A stretch of 24,478 bases of DNA from an uncultured Eubacteriales bacterium (GCA_900546385.1 URCT01000026.1:1-24478); one strand, 5' to 3'; positions 7,120-15,225 are shown, counted from the stretch's first letter. The notes: generated from the sequence alone by a model not told the origin. Translations and numbers: made by a program.

Positions 7120-7797
7120 ATGAAAAAACTGCTACTTGCTCTCATCGCTGCGGCGACCGCCGTTACGTTTGCCGCGTGCGGCTCCTCTGCGCCCGTGAAA
7201 GATGCTGTCAACGACGCGACAAGCACAACCATCGAAAATATGACGGCCGAAGCCGCTGCCGGTGCGTATACCTTGCGTGCCGTAAAGAATACCAACAAGG
7301 AAACAAAGCTCTCTCTTGCATCGTTTGACACCAATGCGCTGACGCTCCAAAGCGACGGCACGTTTCTTTTGACGGTGGCCGCGGCCGGTGAAGAACCGAT
7401 CGAATGCAAGGGAACGTTTGACGTGACCGCAAGCGGCGCGCTCACCTTCAACGGAGAGAATGAAACCGGCGTTTATCTGATCGCCAAGGGCGAAAAGGCT
7501 CTCTGCGACGGAGAACGCATTACGGTTTCCGGCCTCCTCGGCAACGATACCGTTACCATGGAATATACCAAGGACGGCGTGGAATCGCTCCTAAGTGACA
7601 AAACCGAAAGCACCGACGACAAACCCGCTTCGGATGTGTCCGACGACACTGCCGCTGACGACAATGCCGCTGACGACACGCAAAAGGCCGATACGGCTGA
7701 CAACGGTGATGCGGCTGACAATGCCGATAACACTGAAAACACCGAGAACACCGAAAATACCGAAAACACGGAAGACCTCGATAAGCCCGAAAAATAA
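7120..7797 (+). CDS. Predicted lipoprotein with lipocalin-like domain and acidic repeat tail
   Basis: A 225-residue protein with a lipoprotein signal peptide: MKKLLLALIAAATAVTFAAC, with the lipidated cysteine expected at residue 20. The open frame extends upstream to 7054, but the ATG at 7120 has GGAAAGGA 9 bp upstream and begins the signal peptide. Residues 45-160 (GAYTLRAVKNTN, LQSDGTFLLTV, CKGTFDV, LGNDTVTMEYTKDG) show the alternating strand pattern of small lipocalin-like lipoproteins common in Clostridia. The last 65 residues are low complexity, first Asp/Ala/Thr-rich, then five or so Asn-Thr-Glu repeats encoded by a near 9-bp tandem repeat. The tail may span the cell wall or act as a linker. 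Function is unknown. The gene has its own promoter; a weak hairpin overlaps its end. Confidence 0.85.
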   Translation: MKKLLLALIAAATAVTFAACGSSAPVKDAVNDATSTTIENMTAEAAAGAYTLRAVKNTNKETKLSLASFDTNALTLQSDGTFLLTVAAAGEEPIECKGTFDVTASGALTFNGENETGVYLIAKGEKALCDGERITVSGLLGNDTVTMEYTKDGVESLLSDKTESTDDKPASDVSDDTAADDNAADDTQKADTADNGDAADNADNTENTENTENTENTEDLDKPEK

Positions 7798-7808
7798 GCT
7801 TTCGGCTT
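7783..7808 (+). terminator. Weak hairpin at the end of the lipoprotein gene
   Basis: AAGCCCGAAA (7783-7792) can pair with TTTCGGCTT (7800-7808) with one bulged base, followed by TTCGTTTG. It overlaps the stop codon. Stability and T tract are both modest, so partial readthrough into the Lrp gene is likely. Confidence 0.35.
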
Positions 7809-7841
7809 TCGTTTGCAATGTAAGAAAGGACGCAAAGAAAG

Positions 7842-8336
7842 ATGGATACCATTACCAAACGCAAAATTTTGGAGCTGTTGGAAAACGATGCACGGCTTTC
7901 GGCGGATACCATTGCCATTATGTTGGATGAAAAGCCCGAAGATATCCGAAAGCAGATCGAGGAATTTGAAGCGGATGGCACACTGCTTGGCTATAAAGCC
8001 ATCGTCGACTGGGAAAAAACCGAAAAAGAGAGCGTCACGGCCTTTATTGAATTACGCGTAACGCCGCAGGCCGACCGCGGCTTTGAAAAGATCGCCGAAC
8101 GCATTTACCATTTTCCCGAGGTGCGCGATATGCATCTTATGAGCGGCGCGTTCGACTTTTTGCTTCTCATCGAGGGCAAGAGCCTAAAGGAAGTGGCCTT
8201 GTTTGTCGCCGAAAAGCTTGCTCCCATCGAAGGCGTGCTTTCGACTGGAACACATTTTGTGCTTCGCACCTATAAGGATAAAGGCGTGATCTTCGGTCAT
8301 GCTCCCGAAAAAGACGAAAGGGAAGGCATACTCTGA
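7842..8336 (+). CDS. Lrp/AsnC family transcriptional regulator
   Basis: A 164-residue feast/famine-type regulator. Residues 1-60 form the AsnC-type winged helix (TKRKILELLENDARLSADTIA, broken by MLDEKPEDIRKQIEEFEADG). Residues 60-145 form the RAM ligand-binding domain (VTAFIELRVTP, VRDMHLMSGAFDFLLLIEGK). The tail of about 20 residues is charged. Such proteins sense amino acids or related small molecules and often control the adjacent gene. Its TGA overlaps the ATG of the aminotransferase (TGATG), so the two are translationally coupled and the regulator probably responds to a substrate or product of that enzyme. An AAGAAAGGA ribosome binding site precedes the ATG. The ligand is not deducible from sequence. 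Confidence 0.92.
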   Translation: MDTITKRKILELLENDARLSADTIAIMLDEKPEDIRKQIEEFEADGTLLGYKAIVDWEKTEKESVTAFIELRVTPQADRGFEKIAERIYHFPEVRDMHLMSGAFDFLLLIEGKSLKEVALFVAEKLAPIEGVLSTGTHFVLRTYKDKGVIFGHAPEKDEREGIL

Positions 8337-9505
8337 TGATCGATTACTCCAAAGTTCTTTCTAAGAAAGCGACCGCTCTCAAGCCGTCGGGAATCCGAAA
8401 ATTCTTCGATATTCTCGATGAAATGGACGATGTGGTGTCGCTCACGGTCGGCCAGCCGGATTTTGTCACGCCGTGGCATATTCGCGACGCCGCCATCGAT
8501 TCTTTGGAAAAGGGCAAAACCTACTATACCTCCAATTCCGGTCTTTTGCAGTTCCGTGAAGCCATTGCCGCGTATCTCGAACGCCGCTTCAACGTGAAAT
8601 ACAACCCGAAGGACGAAATGATCGTCACGGTCGGCGGCAGTGAAGCCATTGACCTTGCCATCCGCGCCATCATCGAGCCGGGCGACGAGGTTTTGGTGGT
8701 TGAGCCGTCGTATGTCAGCTATGCGCCGATTACCGAGCTTACCGGTGGTGTGGCCGTGCCGCTTCCGACGCGTGCCGAGGATAAATTCAAGCTCACGCCG
8801 GAGTTACTCAAAAAGCACATCACGCCCAAAACGAAGATGCTTGTGCTGCCCTATCCGAACAACCCGACCGGCGCGATCATGACCGCCGAAGAGTTACAGC
8901 GCATTGCGGATGTGCTGTGCAATACGGATATCGTGGTGCTTACCGATGAAATCTATGGGGAATTGACCTATGGCCGCAAGCACACCTCCTTTGCTTCGAT
9001 TCCGTCCATGTGGGATCGGACCATCTTTGTCGGCGGCTTCTCCAAGACGTATGCCATGACCGGCTGGCGTCTCGGCTATGTCTGCGCGCCCAAAGAAATC
9101 ACCAAACAAATGTTAAAGATTCACCAATACTGCATTATGTGCGCACCGACCATGTCGCAGTATGCCGGCATCAAGGCGGCCTGCGACGGCGATGCGGATA
9201 TCGACTATATGCGTGAGCATTATGACCAGCGCCGCAAGCTGCTGTTAAAGGGCTTAGACGATATCGGTCTTGAATGCTTTGAGCCGGAGGGCGCGTTCTA
9301 CGTGTTCCCGAACATCGGCAAATACGGCCTCACGTCGGAGGAATTCTGCGAGAAGCTGTTATATGCCAAACACTGCGCCATCGTTCCGGGAACGGCGTTC
9401 GGTGCCAGCGGCGAAGGCTTTGCCCGCATTTCCTATGCCTATTCGGTGGATCATATCTGCAAGGCGCTCGAACGCATGGAAGCGTTTTTGAAAGAGATTC
9501 GATAA
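8336..9505 (+). CDS. PLP-dependent aminotransferase, class I/II
   Basis: A 389-residue fold-type I aminotransferase that moves amino groups between an amino acid and a 2-oxo acid. Diagnostic sites are PNNPTG (175-180, substrate/PLP Asn), TDEIYGEL (D204, pyridine nitrogen), GGFSKTYAMTGWRLGY (K237, Schiff-base lysine; R245, phosphate), and ARISYAYS near the C-terminus, which supplies the arginine that binds the substrate carboxylate. The length is typical for aspartate/aromatic/alanine-type enzymes of the MalY/PatA-like group. Substrate cannot be assigned by eye. The gene overlaps the Lrp-type regulator gene by one base and is followed by a small thioesterase, so a role in amino-acid catabolism or acyl-CoA-linked metabolism is a reasonable inference. 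Confidence 0.93.
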   Translation: MIDYSKVLSKKATALKPSGIRKFFDILDEMDDVVSLTVGQPDFVTPWHIRDAAIDSLEKGKTYYTSNSGLLQFREAIAAYLERRFNVKYNPKDEMIVTVGGSEAIDLAIRAIIEPGDEVLVVEPSYVSYAPITELTGGVAVPLPTRAEDKFKLTPELLKKHITPKTKMLVLPYPNNPTGAIMTAEELQRIADVLCNTDIVVLTDEIYGELTYGRKHTSFASIPSMWDRTIFVGGFSKTYAMTGWRLGYVCAPKEITKQMLKIHQYCIMCAPTMSQYAGIKAACDGDADIDYMREHYDQRRKLLLKGLDDIGLECFEPEGAFYVFPNIGKYGLTSEEFCEKLLYAKHCAIVPGTAFGASGEGFARISYAYSVDHICKALERMEAFLKEIR

Positions 9506-9541
9506 CGAACAAACGCTTTGCAAACGAAAAGAGGAACAAAA

Positions 9542-9931
9542 ATGTTGAAAACAGGTCTTATCGGCCGGGAACAGGCCATTGTGAGCTTAAGCAAAAGCGC
9601 CAAGGAAATGGGCAGCGGCAGCTTGGAAATCTTCGCTACGCCTGCCTTGTGCGCCCTGATGGAGGCGGCGTGCGTCGCAAGTCTTGAAGGACAGCTCGAA
9701 CCGGGACAAACCACCGTCGGCGTGTCTATGAACTTAAAGCATACCGCTCCCACCGCACTCGGCATGACGGTCGGCGCGGAGAGCGAGCTTGCCGAAATCG
9801 ACGGCAGACGCTTGGTGTTCAAGATCACCGCCTATGACAAGGCCGGCGTCATCGGCACGGCGGAGCATGAACGCATGATCGTAAACGGCGACCGGATGCT
9901 GGAAAAGGCAGCCGCACGTTTTAATGCATAA
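9542..9931 (+). CDS. FlK-like (hotdog fold) thioesterase
   Basis: A 129-residue single hotdog-domain protein. It resembles fluoroacetyl-CoA thioesterase FlK and its many uncharacterised relatives. The FlK catalytic triad spacing (Thr, then Glu 8 residues on, then His 26 further) is reproduced exactly: T33 (FATPAL), E41 (LMEAACV) and H67 (LKHTAPT). Genuine fluoroacetate resistance is unlikely; most relatives probably clear other short acyl-CoAs. The frame is open from 9518, but the ATG at 9542 has AGAGGAAC 8 bp upstream and gives the canonical N-terminus. It lies 36 bp after the aminotransferase, probably in the same operon. Its substrate may derive from the 2-oxo acid made by the aminotransferase, which is inference. 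Confidence 0.85.
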   Translation: MLKTGLIGREQAIVSLSKSAKEMGSGSLEIFATPALCALMEAACVASLEGQLEPGQTTVGVSMNLKHTAPTALGMTVGAESELAEIDGRRLVFKITAYDKAGVIGTAEHERMIVNGDRMLEKAAARFNA

Positions 9932-9941
9932 GAAAAGGCCT

Positions 9942-10724
9942 ATGAAAAACGAACATAAAAAAACGCATACCCAAAACCGCACTGCAAAGCCGCAGCCGTC
10001 GGCTGTCAAAAAACGCAAAAACGCCTTGAAAAAAGGCGTTCTTGCCATTTGTATGGCATTTGTCGTTTTAGGCGTGTTATGCGCCGTGCTTGCCGGTGTT
10101 CAGCACGCGCTGCGGAAGGATACGGCTGAGCCGGCATCCAAAACGCCCACACTTGCCGGTAAAAATTACATCAACTTCTATGAGCCGGACTACGACACCG
10201 ATATTTTCACGGACAAGGATTACCTTGCGAAAAACCGCACCATCCGGTATGTCATTCCGCACACAAGCGGCAATTCTTCCTTGGTGCTTGACGAGTATAA
10301 GCCGGAAGAGCTGACCGAAGGGCAGCGCTTTTTCGTCCGCTATTTCGACGCGCTCTCACATGGCGATACCGATGCCTATCACACGTTTTTCGCCGATGAA
10401 TACGTGGAAAGCCCGACCGGCTTTGAAACGCACCCGACCGACCGCGTGTTTCCCATGCAGCGCGTGTACGACATCACCGTCACCGAGCTTGGACGCACAA
10501 GTCCGACCGACACAAGCTATACCTATAACGGTGTTCCGGCGGTGTTCGGCGTGTATGAGGTGCGCTATAAGATTTTGAAAAACGACGGCGAGCTGCGCTA
10601 TGATTTGCCGGAGGACGGCGAAAATCCGCTCGTTTTCGAGTTGGTCAGCACCGGCGTTGGCACGGCGGACGAAAAAACCGTCATCAAGGCGCAGTATAAA
10701 TATACGGATATTGCCGCTTCGTAA
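9942..10724 (+). CDS. Membrane-anchored protein with possible NTF2-like extracellular domain
   Basis: A 260-residue protein not assigned to a named family. Residues 1-35 are very basic (many Lys/His/Arg), followed by one transmembrane helix (GVLAICMAFVVLGVLCAVLA, about 34-53). The rest is soluble, so it should be N-in with an exported C-terminal domain. Within that domain, EGQRFFVRYFDALSHGDTDA then YHTFFADEY resembles the first helices of NTF2/SnoaL-like domains, and strand-like segments follow (VYDITVTELGR, GVYEVRYKIL, VIKAQYKYTDI). The start at 9942 is preferred over the ATG at 9924. The latter lies inside the thioesterase gene with no ribosome binding site, while AAGAAAAGG precedes 9942, although closely. 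Function unknown; it sits in the long operon ahead of another membrane protein. Confidence 0.75.
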   Translation: MKNEHKKTHTQNRTAKPQPSAVKKRKNALKKGVLAICMAFVVLGVLCAVLAGVQHALRKDTAEPASKTPTLAGKNYINFYEPDYDTDIFTDKDYLAKNRTIRYVIPHTSGNSSLVLDEYKPEELTEGQRFFVRYFDALSHGDTDAYHTFFADEYVESPTGFETHPTDRVFPMQRVYDITVTELGRTSPTDTSYTYNGVPAVFGVYEVRYKILKNDGELRYDLPEDGENPLVFELVSTGVGTADEKTVIKAQYKYTDIAAS

Positions 10725-10752
10725 CGCAAAGGAGAGGGAAAGAGAGGTTTAT

Positions 10753-12198
10753 ATGTCAAAGCAAAAGAATTCCGTCCGCTTCGGCATGGTTTTTGCCGGA
10801 CTTGTCTTTTTTTTCAATCCGAATGTCGCCCTTTTCGACCTTCTGCCGGACGTTATCGGCGCACTGCTCATCTATTTTGGGCTAAAAAATGCCTCCGAAG
10901 CCGGCGCCTATTTTGACGACGCGCGAAGCGTCAGCTTTGCCATGATTTGGCTGTATGCCGCAAAAAGCGTTTTTGCGGTTTCACTGCTTCGCTATCCGGC
11001 AAACGCTCTGCCGTATACCTTCCTGTCGGGCGTGTTGGAAATCATCGTCCTCTTGCGCTTTTTCGCGCGCTTGTACGATGGCTTTGAATATGCTGCCATG
11101 CGTTCCGGAAACGGTGAAACGGCGGTGTATGTCAAAAATGTCCGCGCGCTTTCGTATATTTTCGCCGTCTGCCGGTCGGTTTTCGCCTTTTTGCCGGAAA
11201 TACTGGAGTTATTGCAGCAAAACGACGACCTTGACCTGTCGGCAAACGCCACGTACCGGATGCCGATCATCCGGCTGAAGCCGTATGTGCTGTTATTCTG
11301 CATGACGGTCACACTGCTTTTGGGCATTCTGTACCTGATACGCACCCGTGCGTTTTTTGCCCGTGTGAAAAAAGACACGGCGTTAACGGAGTATTTGACG
11401 AATCTTTATCGCGACGCACACCAAAACGACCGTGCGCGGTATGCTTCCGGCGCATTCGGCACATCGCTTGTGCTTTTGGCGGCGGCGGTGGTGTTTGCGG
11501 CCGATTTCACGTTGGATGGGTTTGATTATCTGCCGGATATTCTCGGCGTTTTCTGCGTTTTTGCCGCCTTTTTCGTGTTAGCGCGTTTTGACGGCAAAAA
11601 AACGCCGGTTTTGCCGCTTCTTTTGTATGCGGCGGCAGGAGTTTGCGGCACGGTGATCGGCCTTGTTTTCCGGCCGAAGGCGTTTACCGTATTGAACATG
11701 GCCGGTTTGGAAAGCGGCCCTGTGTCGCCGATTGCCCGCTTTTTTGAAAGTGCCGCCGCGCCGGTTTGGGCGTGTGCCGCCGGAATTCTTTCTGTGGCGT
11801 TTACAGTGTATCTGCTTGCGGCTTGGATCAAACGGGCGAAAGCCTTTTGCGCTTCCGAAAAAATCGGCACGTATGACACCAAATTTCTCTCTTGCGCCGT
11901 GCTGTATGGGCTTGCGGTGTTTCTTAAATCGCTTTCTTGGGTGTTGGAGGCCGCACGTGCGCATTTGGCGTGCAACGACGCGGTCGCCAAGCATCTGGCG
12001 GCGCGTTCGCATATGAGTGCGGCCCGCTTTTCCGAGGCCGTCGCGCAAAACGGTACGGTGGCGCTGTTTGAAAATTTAGACGGCCTTGCACCGGTGATTG
12101 CCACCGCTTCGCTTGCATTTGCGTTCTTTGCCGTGCTTGCGTTTGTGTCGTTCAAGGCCGCGTCTTCCCGTGCGTTTGACCCGAATGCCGAAGAATAA
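10753..12198 (+). CDS. Multi-pass membrane protein with internal duplication, function unknown
   Basis: A 481-residue integral membrane protein with roughly eight to ten hydrophobic segments and no recognised catalytic motif. The opening NPNVALFDLLPDVIGALLIY matches a motif seen in uncharacterised Clostridia membrane proteins. A second version, FDYLPDILGVFCVFAAFFVL, occurs about 240 residues later after FGTSLVLLAAAVVFAADF. The protein therefore looks like two related halves joined by charged loops (RTRAFFARVKKDTALTEYL and TNLYRDAHQNDRARY). The frame is open from 10600 inside the previous gene, but the ATG at 10753 has GGAGAGGGAAAGAGAGG upstream and begins the conserved sequence. It lies 28 bp after the preceding gene. 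Transport or sensing roles are possible but unsupported. Confidence 0.78.
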   Translation: MSKQKNSVRFGMVFAGLVFFFNPNVALFDLLPDVIGALLIYFGLKNASEAGAYFDDARSVSFAMIWLYAAKSVFAVSLLRYPANALPYTFLSGVLEIIVLLRFFARLYDGFEYAAMRSGNGETAVYVKNVRALSYIFAVCRSVFAFLPEILELLQQNDDLDLSANATYRMPIIRLKPYVLLFCMTVTLLLGILYLIRTRAFFARVKKDTALTEYLTNLYRDAHQNDRARYASGAFGTSLVLLAAAVVFAADFTLDGFDYLPDILGVFCVFAAFFVLARFDGKKTPVLPLLLYAAAGVCGTVIGLVFRPKAFTVLNMAGLESGPVSPIARFFESAAAPVWACAAGILSVAFTVYLLAAWIKRAKAFCASEKIGTYDTKFLSCAVLYGLAVFLKSLSWVLEAARAHLACNDAVAKHLAARSHMSAARFSEAVAQNGTVALFENLDGLAPVIATASLAFAFFAVLAFVSFKAASSRAFDPNAEE

Positions 12199-12216
12199 AT
12201 CACGGAGGTTGTTTTC

Positions 12217-12438
12217 ATGCCGCAAATCAAAGTGTTTCATGCAGGCGATATCCTGCATATGAAGAAACCGCACGCCTGCTCCAAAAGTGCCGCTGCGTTC
12301 CTTGTGCTGTATGCCGGCAGTGACGTGAAGGTGAAATGCCTTTCCTGCGGCAGAGAAATGCTCCTTGCCCGTGTCAAGCTTGAAAAAAGCATCAAAACGA
12401 TTGTTCCCAAAGACCTGAATAAGAAAGAGGAAACCTAA
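12217..12438 (+). CDS. DUF951 family small zinc-ribbon-like protein
   Basis: A 73-residue protein of the DUF951 family, widespread in Firmicutes and of unknown function. The hallmark is HMKKPHACSK (C21), then VKVKCLSCGREM (C41 and C44) and LLARVKLEKSIKTI, a compact possible metal-binding site with nucleic-acid-binding character. The usual HPCG motif is HACS here, so one residue of the family motif differs. The ribosome binding site CACGGAGG is well placed. Its stop codon directly abuts the ATG of prfA, and the prfA ribosome binding site AGAGGAAA lies in its last codons. That arrangement means it is translationally coupled to release factor 1 and may have a translation-linked role, which is inference. 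Confidence 0.88.
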   Translation: MPQIKVFHAGDILHMKKPHACSKSAAAFLVLYAGSDVKVKCLSCGREMLLARVKLEKSIKTIVPKDLNKKEET

Positions 12439-13518
12439 ATGTTTGAAAATCTGCGCGAAGCGGAAAAACACTATGAAGAGATCGCCGAACAGCTGATGAA
12501 TCCCGATGTGGTGAGCGACACCGAAAAGTTCAAATCGCTCATGAAGGAACACAAAAACCTCACGCCCATCATCGAAACCTACCGTTCCTACCGTGCGGCC
12601 GAGGACAACCTTGCCGGTGCCAAAGAGCTTCTCGACGAAGGCGGCCTTGACCCGGACATGAAGGAGCTTGCCGAAGAGGAAATCAAAACCGCCAAAGGCG
12701 ATATGGAAAAATTGGCCGAAGAGCTGAAAATTCTCTTGTTGCCGCGCGACGAAAACGACGACCGCAACGTCATCGTCGAGATCCGCGCCGGAACGGGCGG
12801 CGAAGAAGCGGCGTTGTTTGCGCACAGCCTGTTCCGTATGTACAGTATGTACGCCGAAAGCAAGGGCTTTAAGACCGAAATCTTAAACAGCAATGAAACC
12901 GAACTCGGCGGCGTCAAGGAAATTTCGTTTATGGTCGAGGGCGACGGTGCGTATTCGCGTTTTAAGTTCGAAAGCGGTGTTCACCGCGTCCAACGCGTTC
13001 CCGAAACCGAGACCCAAGGTCGTATCCACACCTCCGCCGTTACCGTGGCCGTGCTGCCCGAAGCCGAGGATGTCGAAGTGGAGATCAACCCGGCAGACCT
13101 TGAAATCGATACCTACCGCAGTGGCGGTGCCGGCGGCCAACACGTCAACAAGACCGACTCGGCTATCCGTATCACGCATAAGCCGACCGGCGTTGTGGTG
13201 GAATGCCAGGACGAGCGCAGTCAGTTCAAAAACCGCGATAAGGCCATGAAGATGCTCAAAACCAAGCTTCTCGATATGGAGCGCGAAAAGCAGCAGAGCG
13301 CCATTGCTTCCGAACGCCGCAGTCAGGTCGGCTCGGGCGACCGAAGCGAACGCATCCGCACCTATAACTATCCCCAAGGACGCTTAACCGACCATCGGAT
13401 CGGCCTCACGCTCTATTCGCTCGAAAGCATCCTTGACGGACGGCTCGACGAGGTCATTGACGCGCTCATCACCGCCGACCGTGCCGAAAAACTGCAAAAT
13501 TCGCAGAATAATCTGTAA
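12439..13518 (+). CDS. prfA: Peptide chain release factor 1
   Basis: A 359-residue class I release factor that recognises UAA and UAG in the ribosomal A site and triggers peptidyl-tRNA hydrolysis. It has a full set of motifs: AGTGGEEAALFA (117-128), RVPETETQGRIHTSA with the codon-reading PxT tripeptide as PET (188-190), and SGGAGGQHVNKTDSAIRITH with the catalytic GGQ at 232-234. The PxT motif, rather than SPF, identifies RF1 and not RF2. Length matches the family. The start directly follows the DUF951 stop. Downstream, the Sua5-type tRNA-modification gene begins 25 bp later. A prmC methyltransferase, often next to prfA, is absent here. Confidence 0.98.
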   Translation: MFENLREAEKHYEEIAEQLMNPDVVSDTEKFKSLMKEHKNLTPIIETYRSYRAAEDNLAGAKELLDEGGLDPDMKELAEEEIKTAKGDMEKLAEELKILLLPRDENDDRNVIVEIRAGTGGEEAALFAHSLFRMYSMYAESKGFKTEILNSNETELGGVKEISFMVEGDGAYSRFKFESGVHRVQRVPETETQGRIHTSAVTVAVLPEAEDVEVEINPADLEIDTYRSGGAGGQHVNKTDSAIRITHKPTGVVVECQDERSQFKNRDKAMKMLKTKLLDMEREKQQSAIASERRSQVGSGDRSERIRTYNYPQGRLTDHRIGLTLYSLESILDGRLDEVIDALITADRAEKLQNSQNNL

Positions 13519-13543
13519 TTTCACGCATAACAGAGGCCTTTTT

Positions 13544-14608
13544 ATGATACTTTCAAAAACGCTTGTGCGGCCGGTTTCGCTTAACGCCGACACACCGGAC
13601 GACCGTGCGGCTCTTCAAACGGCGGCCGACCTTATCCGACGCGGCGGCCTTGTCGTGTTTCCGACCGAAACGGTGTACGGACTCGGTGCCAACGGACTTG
13701 ACGAAAACGCCGCGCGCGCCATCTATGCCGCCAAAGGCCGTCCGCAGAACAATCCGCTCATTTTACATCTGTCCGACGCGTCGGAAATTCCGCTGTATTG
13801 CGACGTTCCCGAAAAAACCAAACCGCTTCTTGAGAAGCTGACCTCTCTTATGCCGGCACCTTTGACGGTGATTCTCCCGGCAAAACCCATCGTGCCGCAC
13901 ACCATCACAGCAGGACTGCCGAATGTGGCCGTGCGCGTGCCGACCTCAAAAATTGCCCGTGAACTCATCCGCCTTGCCGGTGTGCCGATCGCCGCGCCCT
14001 CTGCCAACCTTTCCGGAAAACCCAGTCCCACCTGCGCAAGACACGTGCTTCAGGATATGGAAGGGCGTGCGGATATGGTGCTTGACGGCGGCGATTGCAC
14101 GTATGGCGTGGAATCGACCATCGTCACGCTGTGCGAGGAGGTTCCGACGCTGTTACGTCCGGGCGGCGTGACGTTTGAAACATTAAACGAGCTTTTGGGA
14201 GAGGTGCATATGTCGCACGCGGTGCTTGAAAGCTTGAAACCCGGCGAAACCGTGCTGTCGCCCGGCATGATGTACAAGCATTATGCACCGGCACGCCCGG
14301 TGGAGTTAATCTCCGGCGACCGTGTCAAGGGCATTGCCTATGTCAATGCGTGCGCCGAAAAAGAAAAATGCGCCGTGCTGTGCTACGACGCGGACGCACC
14401 GCAAATCAAGGCAAAGGCCGTGCTTCACGCCGGAAATGACGCCGATACGGCGGCATATGCCGCGCGTATTTTCACGATGCTACGCGATACCGATGCGATT
14501 GATGTGGACAAGGTGTATGCCTTTCTGCCCAAAGATACCGCCGGCATCTCGCTTGCGGTATATAACCGGCTGTTGCGTGCGGCCGGATTTCATGTAAAAC
14601 GGTTTTAG
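13544..14608 (+). CDS. tsaC: L-threonylcarbamoyladenylate synthase (Sua5/YwlC type)
   Basis: Makes threonylcarbamoyl-AMP from threonine, bicarbonate and ATP, the first step of t6A37 formation in ANN-decoding tRNAs. At 354 residues it is the long Sua5 form. Residues 20-210 are the YrdC-like domain with FPTETVYGLG (39-48), KGRPQNNPL (64-72) and APSANLSGKPSPT (151-163). SPGMMYKHYAPA marks the linker, and a C-terminal Sua5 domain follows (IAYVNAC, KVYAFLPKDTAGISLAVYNR). The frame is open back into prfA (13433). The ATG at 13544 is preceded by AGAGG about 8 bp upstream and avoids overlap. It lies 25 bp after prfA and belongs to the same operon. Confidence 0.95.
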   Translation: MILSKTLVRPVSLNADTPDDRAALQTAADLIRRGGLVVFPTETVYGLGANGLDENAARAIYAAKGRPQNNPLILHLSDASEIPLYCDVPEKTKPLLEKLTSLMPAPLTVILPAKPIVPHTITAGLPNVAVRVPTSKIARELIRLAGVPIAAPSANLSGKPSPTCARHVLQDMEGRADMVLDGGDCTYGVESTIVTLCEEVPTLLRPGGVTFETLNELLGEVHMSHAVLESLKPGETVLSPGMMYKHYAPARPVELISGDRVKGIAYVNACAEKEKCAVLCYDADAPQIKAKAVLHAGNDADTAAYAARIFTMLRDTDAIDVDKVYAFLPKDTAGISLAVYNRLLRAAGFHVKRF

Positions 14609-14625
14609 ACCGTTCCGGAGGATGT

Positions 14626-15189
14626 TTGGATACGATGGCTTGGCTTATGCGGCTTGATTTTTCAATTTTATATTGGATACAGCACTCATGGCGGTGCGGC
14701 TTTTTGGACTTTTTGATGCCGAAAATCACGTTTCTCGGCGAGGTCGGCTGGATTTGGCTGGCATTTGCGGTGATATTGCTTTTTATGCCGAAATACCGTC
14801 GTGTCGGGATTTTGGTGCTTGCGGGACTTTTGACCGGCGTGCTTATCGGAAATGTGGCGCTAAAGCATTTGTTTATGCGCGCGCGTCCCTGTTGGTTAGA
14901 TCCGACCGTGCAGATGCTCATTTCGGTGCCGCGGGATTATTCGTTCCCGTCCGGGCATACGCTGGCTTCCGTGATTGCCGCCACGGTGCTTACGGCTGCC
15001 GACCGGCGGTTCGGCTATGCGGTGATTCCGCTTGCGGTGCTAATTGCCGCGTCACGACTGTATTTGTTCGTTCATTTTTCCACAGATGTGCTGGCATCGA
15101 CGGTGCTTGGCCTTGTCATTGGGCTATGCGTTTGGAAATTCGGCAGCAGATTGCTTGATAAAATGGTGCCGCAGAAAAAAACGGTATAA
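14626..15189 (+). CDS. PAP2 family membrane phosphatase
   Basis: A 187-residue integral membrane protein of the type 2 phosphatidic acid phosphatase family. Such enzymes dephosphorylate lipid phosphates such as undecaprenyl pyrophosphate or phosphatidylglycerophosphate at the membrane. All three motifs are present: K80 to RP (KHLFMRARP), PSGH (108-111) and SR-(5)-H-(3)-D (SRLYLFVHFSTD, with H150 as nucleophile). Five to six hydrophobic segments fit. The start is uncertain. TTG at 14626 lies 4 bp after GGAGG (14617-14621), and ATG at 14635 lies 13 bp after it; the difference is three residues. The gene is 17 bp after tsaC and ends the operon, with a terminator 3 bp past the stop. Confidence 0.9.
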   Translation: MDTMAWLMRLDFSILYWIQHSWRCGFLDFLMPKITFLGEVGWIWLAFAVILLFMPKYRRVGILVLAGLLTGVLIGNVALKHLFMRARPCWLDPTVQMLISVPRDYSFPSGHTLASVIAATVLTAADRRFGYAVIPLAVLIAASRLYLFVHFSTDVLASTVLGLVIGLCVWKFGSRLLDKMVPQKKTV

Positions 15190-15191
15190 AG

Positions 15192-15225
15192 AAACGCAGG
15201 ATTCGCTTTGGATCCTGCGTTTTTG
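15192..15225. terminator. Bidirectional terminator between the PAP2 and HD-domain genes
   Basis: AAACGCAGGAT pairs with ATCCTGCGTTT over a short loop. On the plus strand the T run TTTTT follows. On the minus strand the sequence continues TTTCTTT. It therefore serves the plus-strand operon directly and may stop the minus-strand HD-gene transcript about 70 bp past its stop. Confidence 0.87.

Noticed and set aside
10600..10752. N-terminal extension of the 481-residue membrane protein
   Set aside because: The extra 51 codons overlap the end of the preceding gene in another frame, and a good ribosome binding site precedes the ATG at 10753.
11526..12825. Long minus-strand open frames opposite the membrane protein and prfA
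   Set aside because: They mirror clear plus-strand genes with good ribosome binding sites. Their translations are low-complexity or lack any motif.
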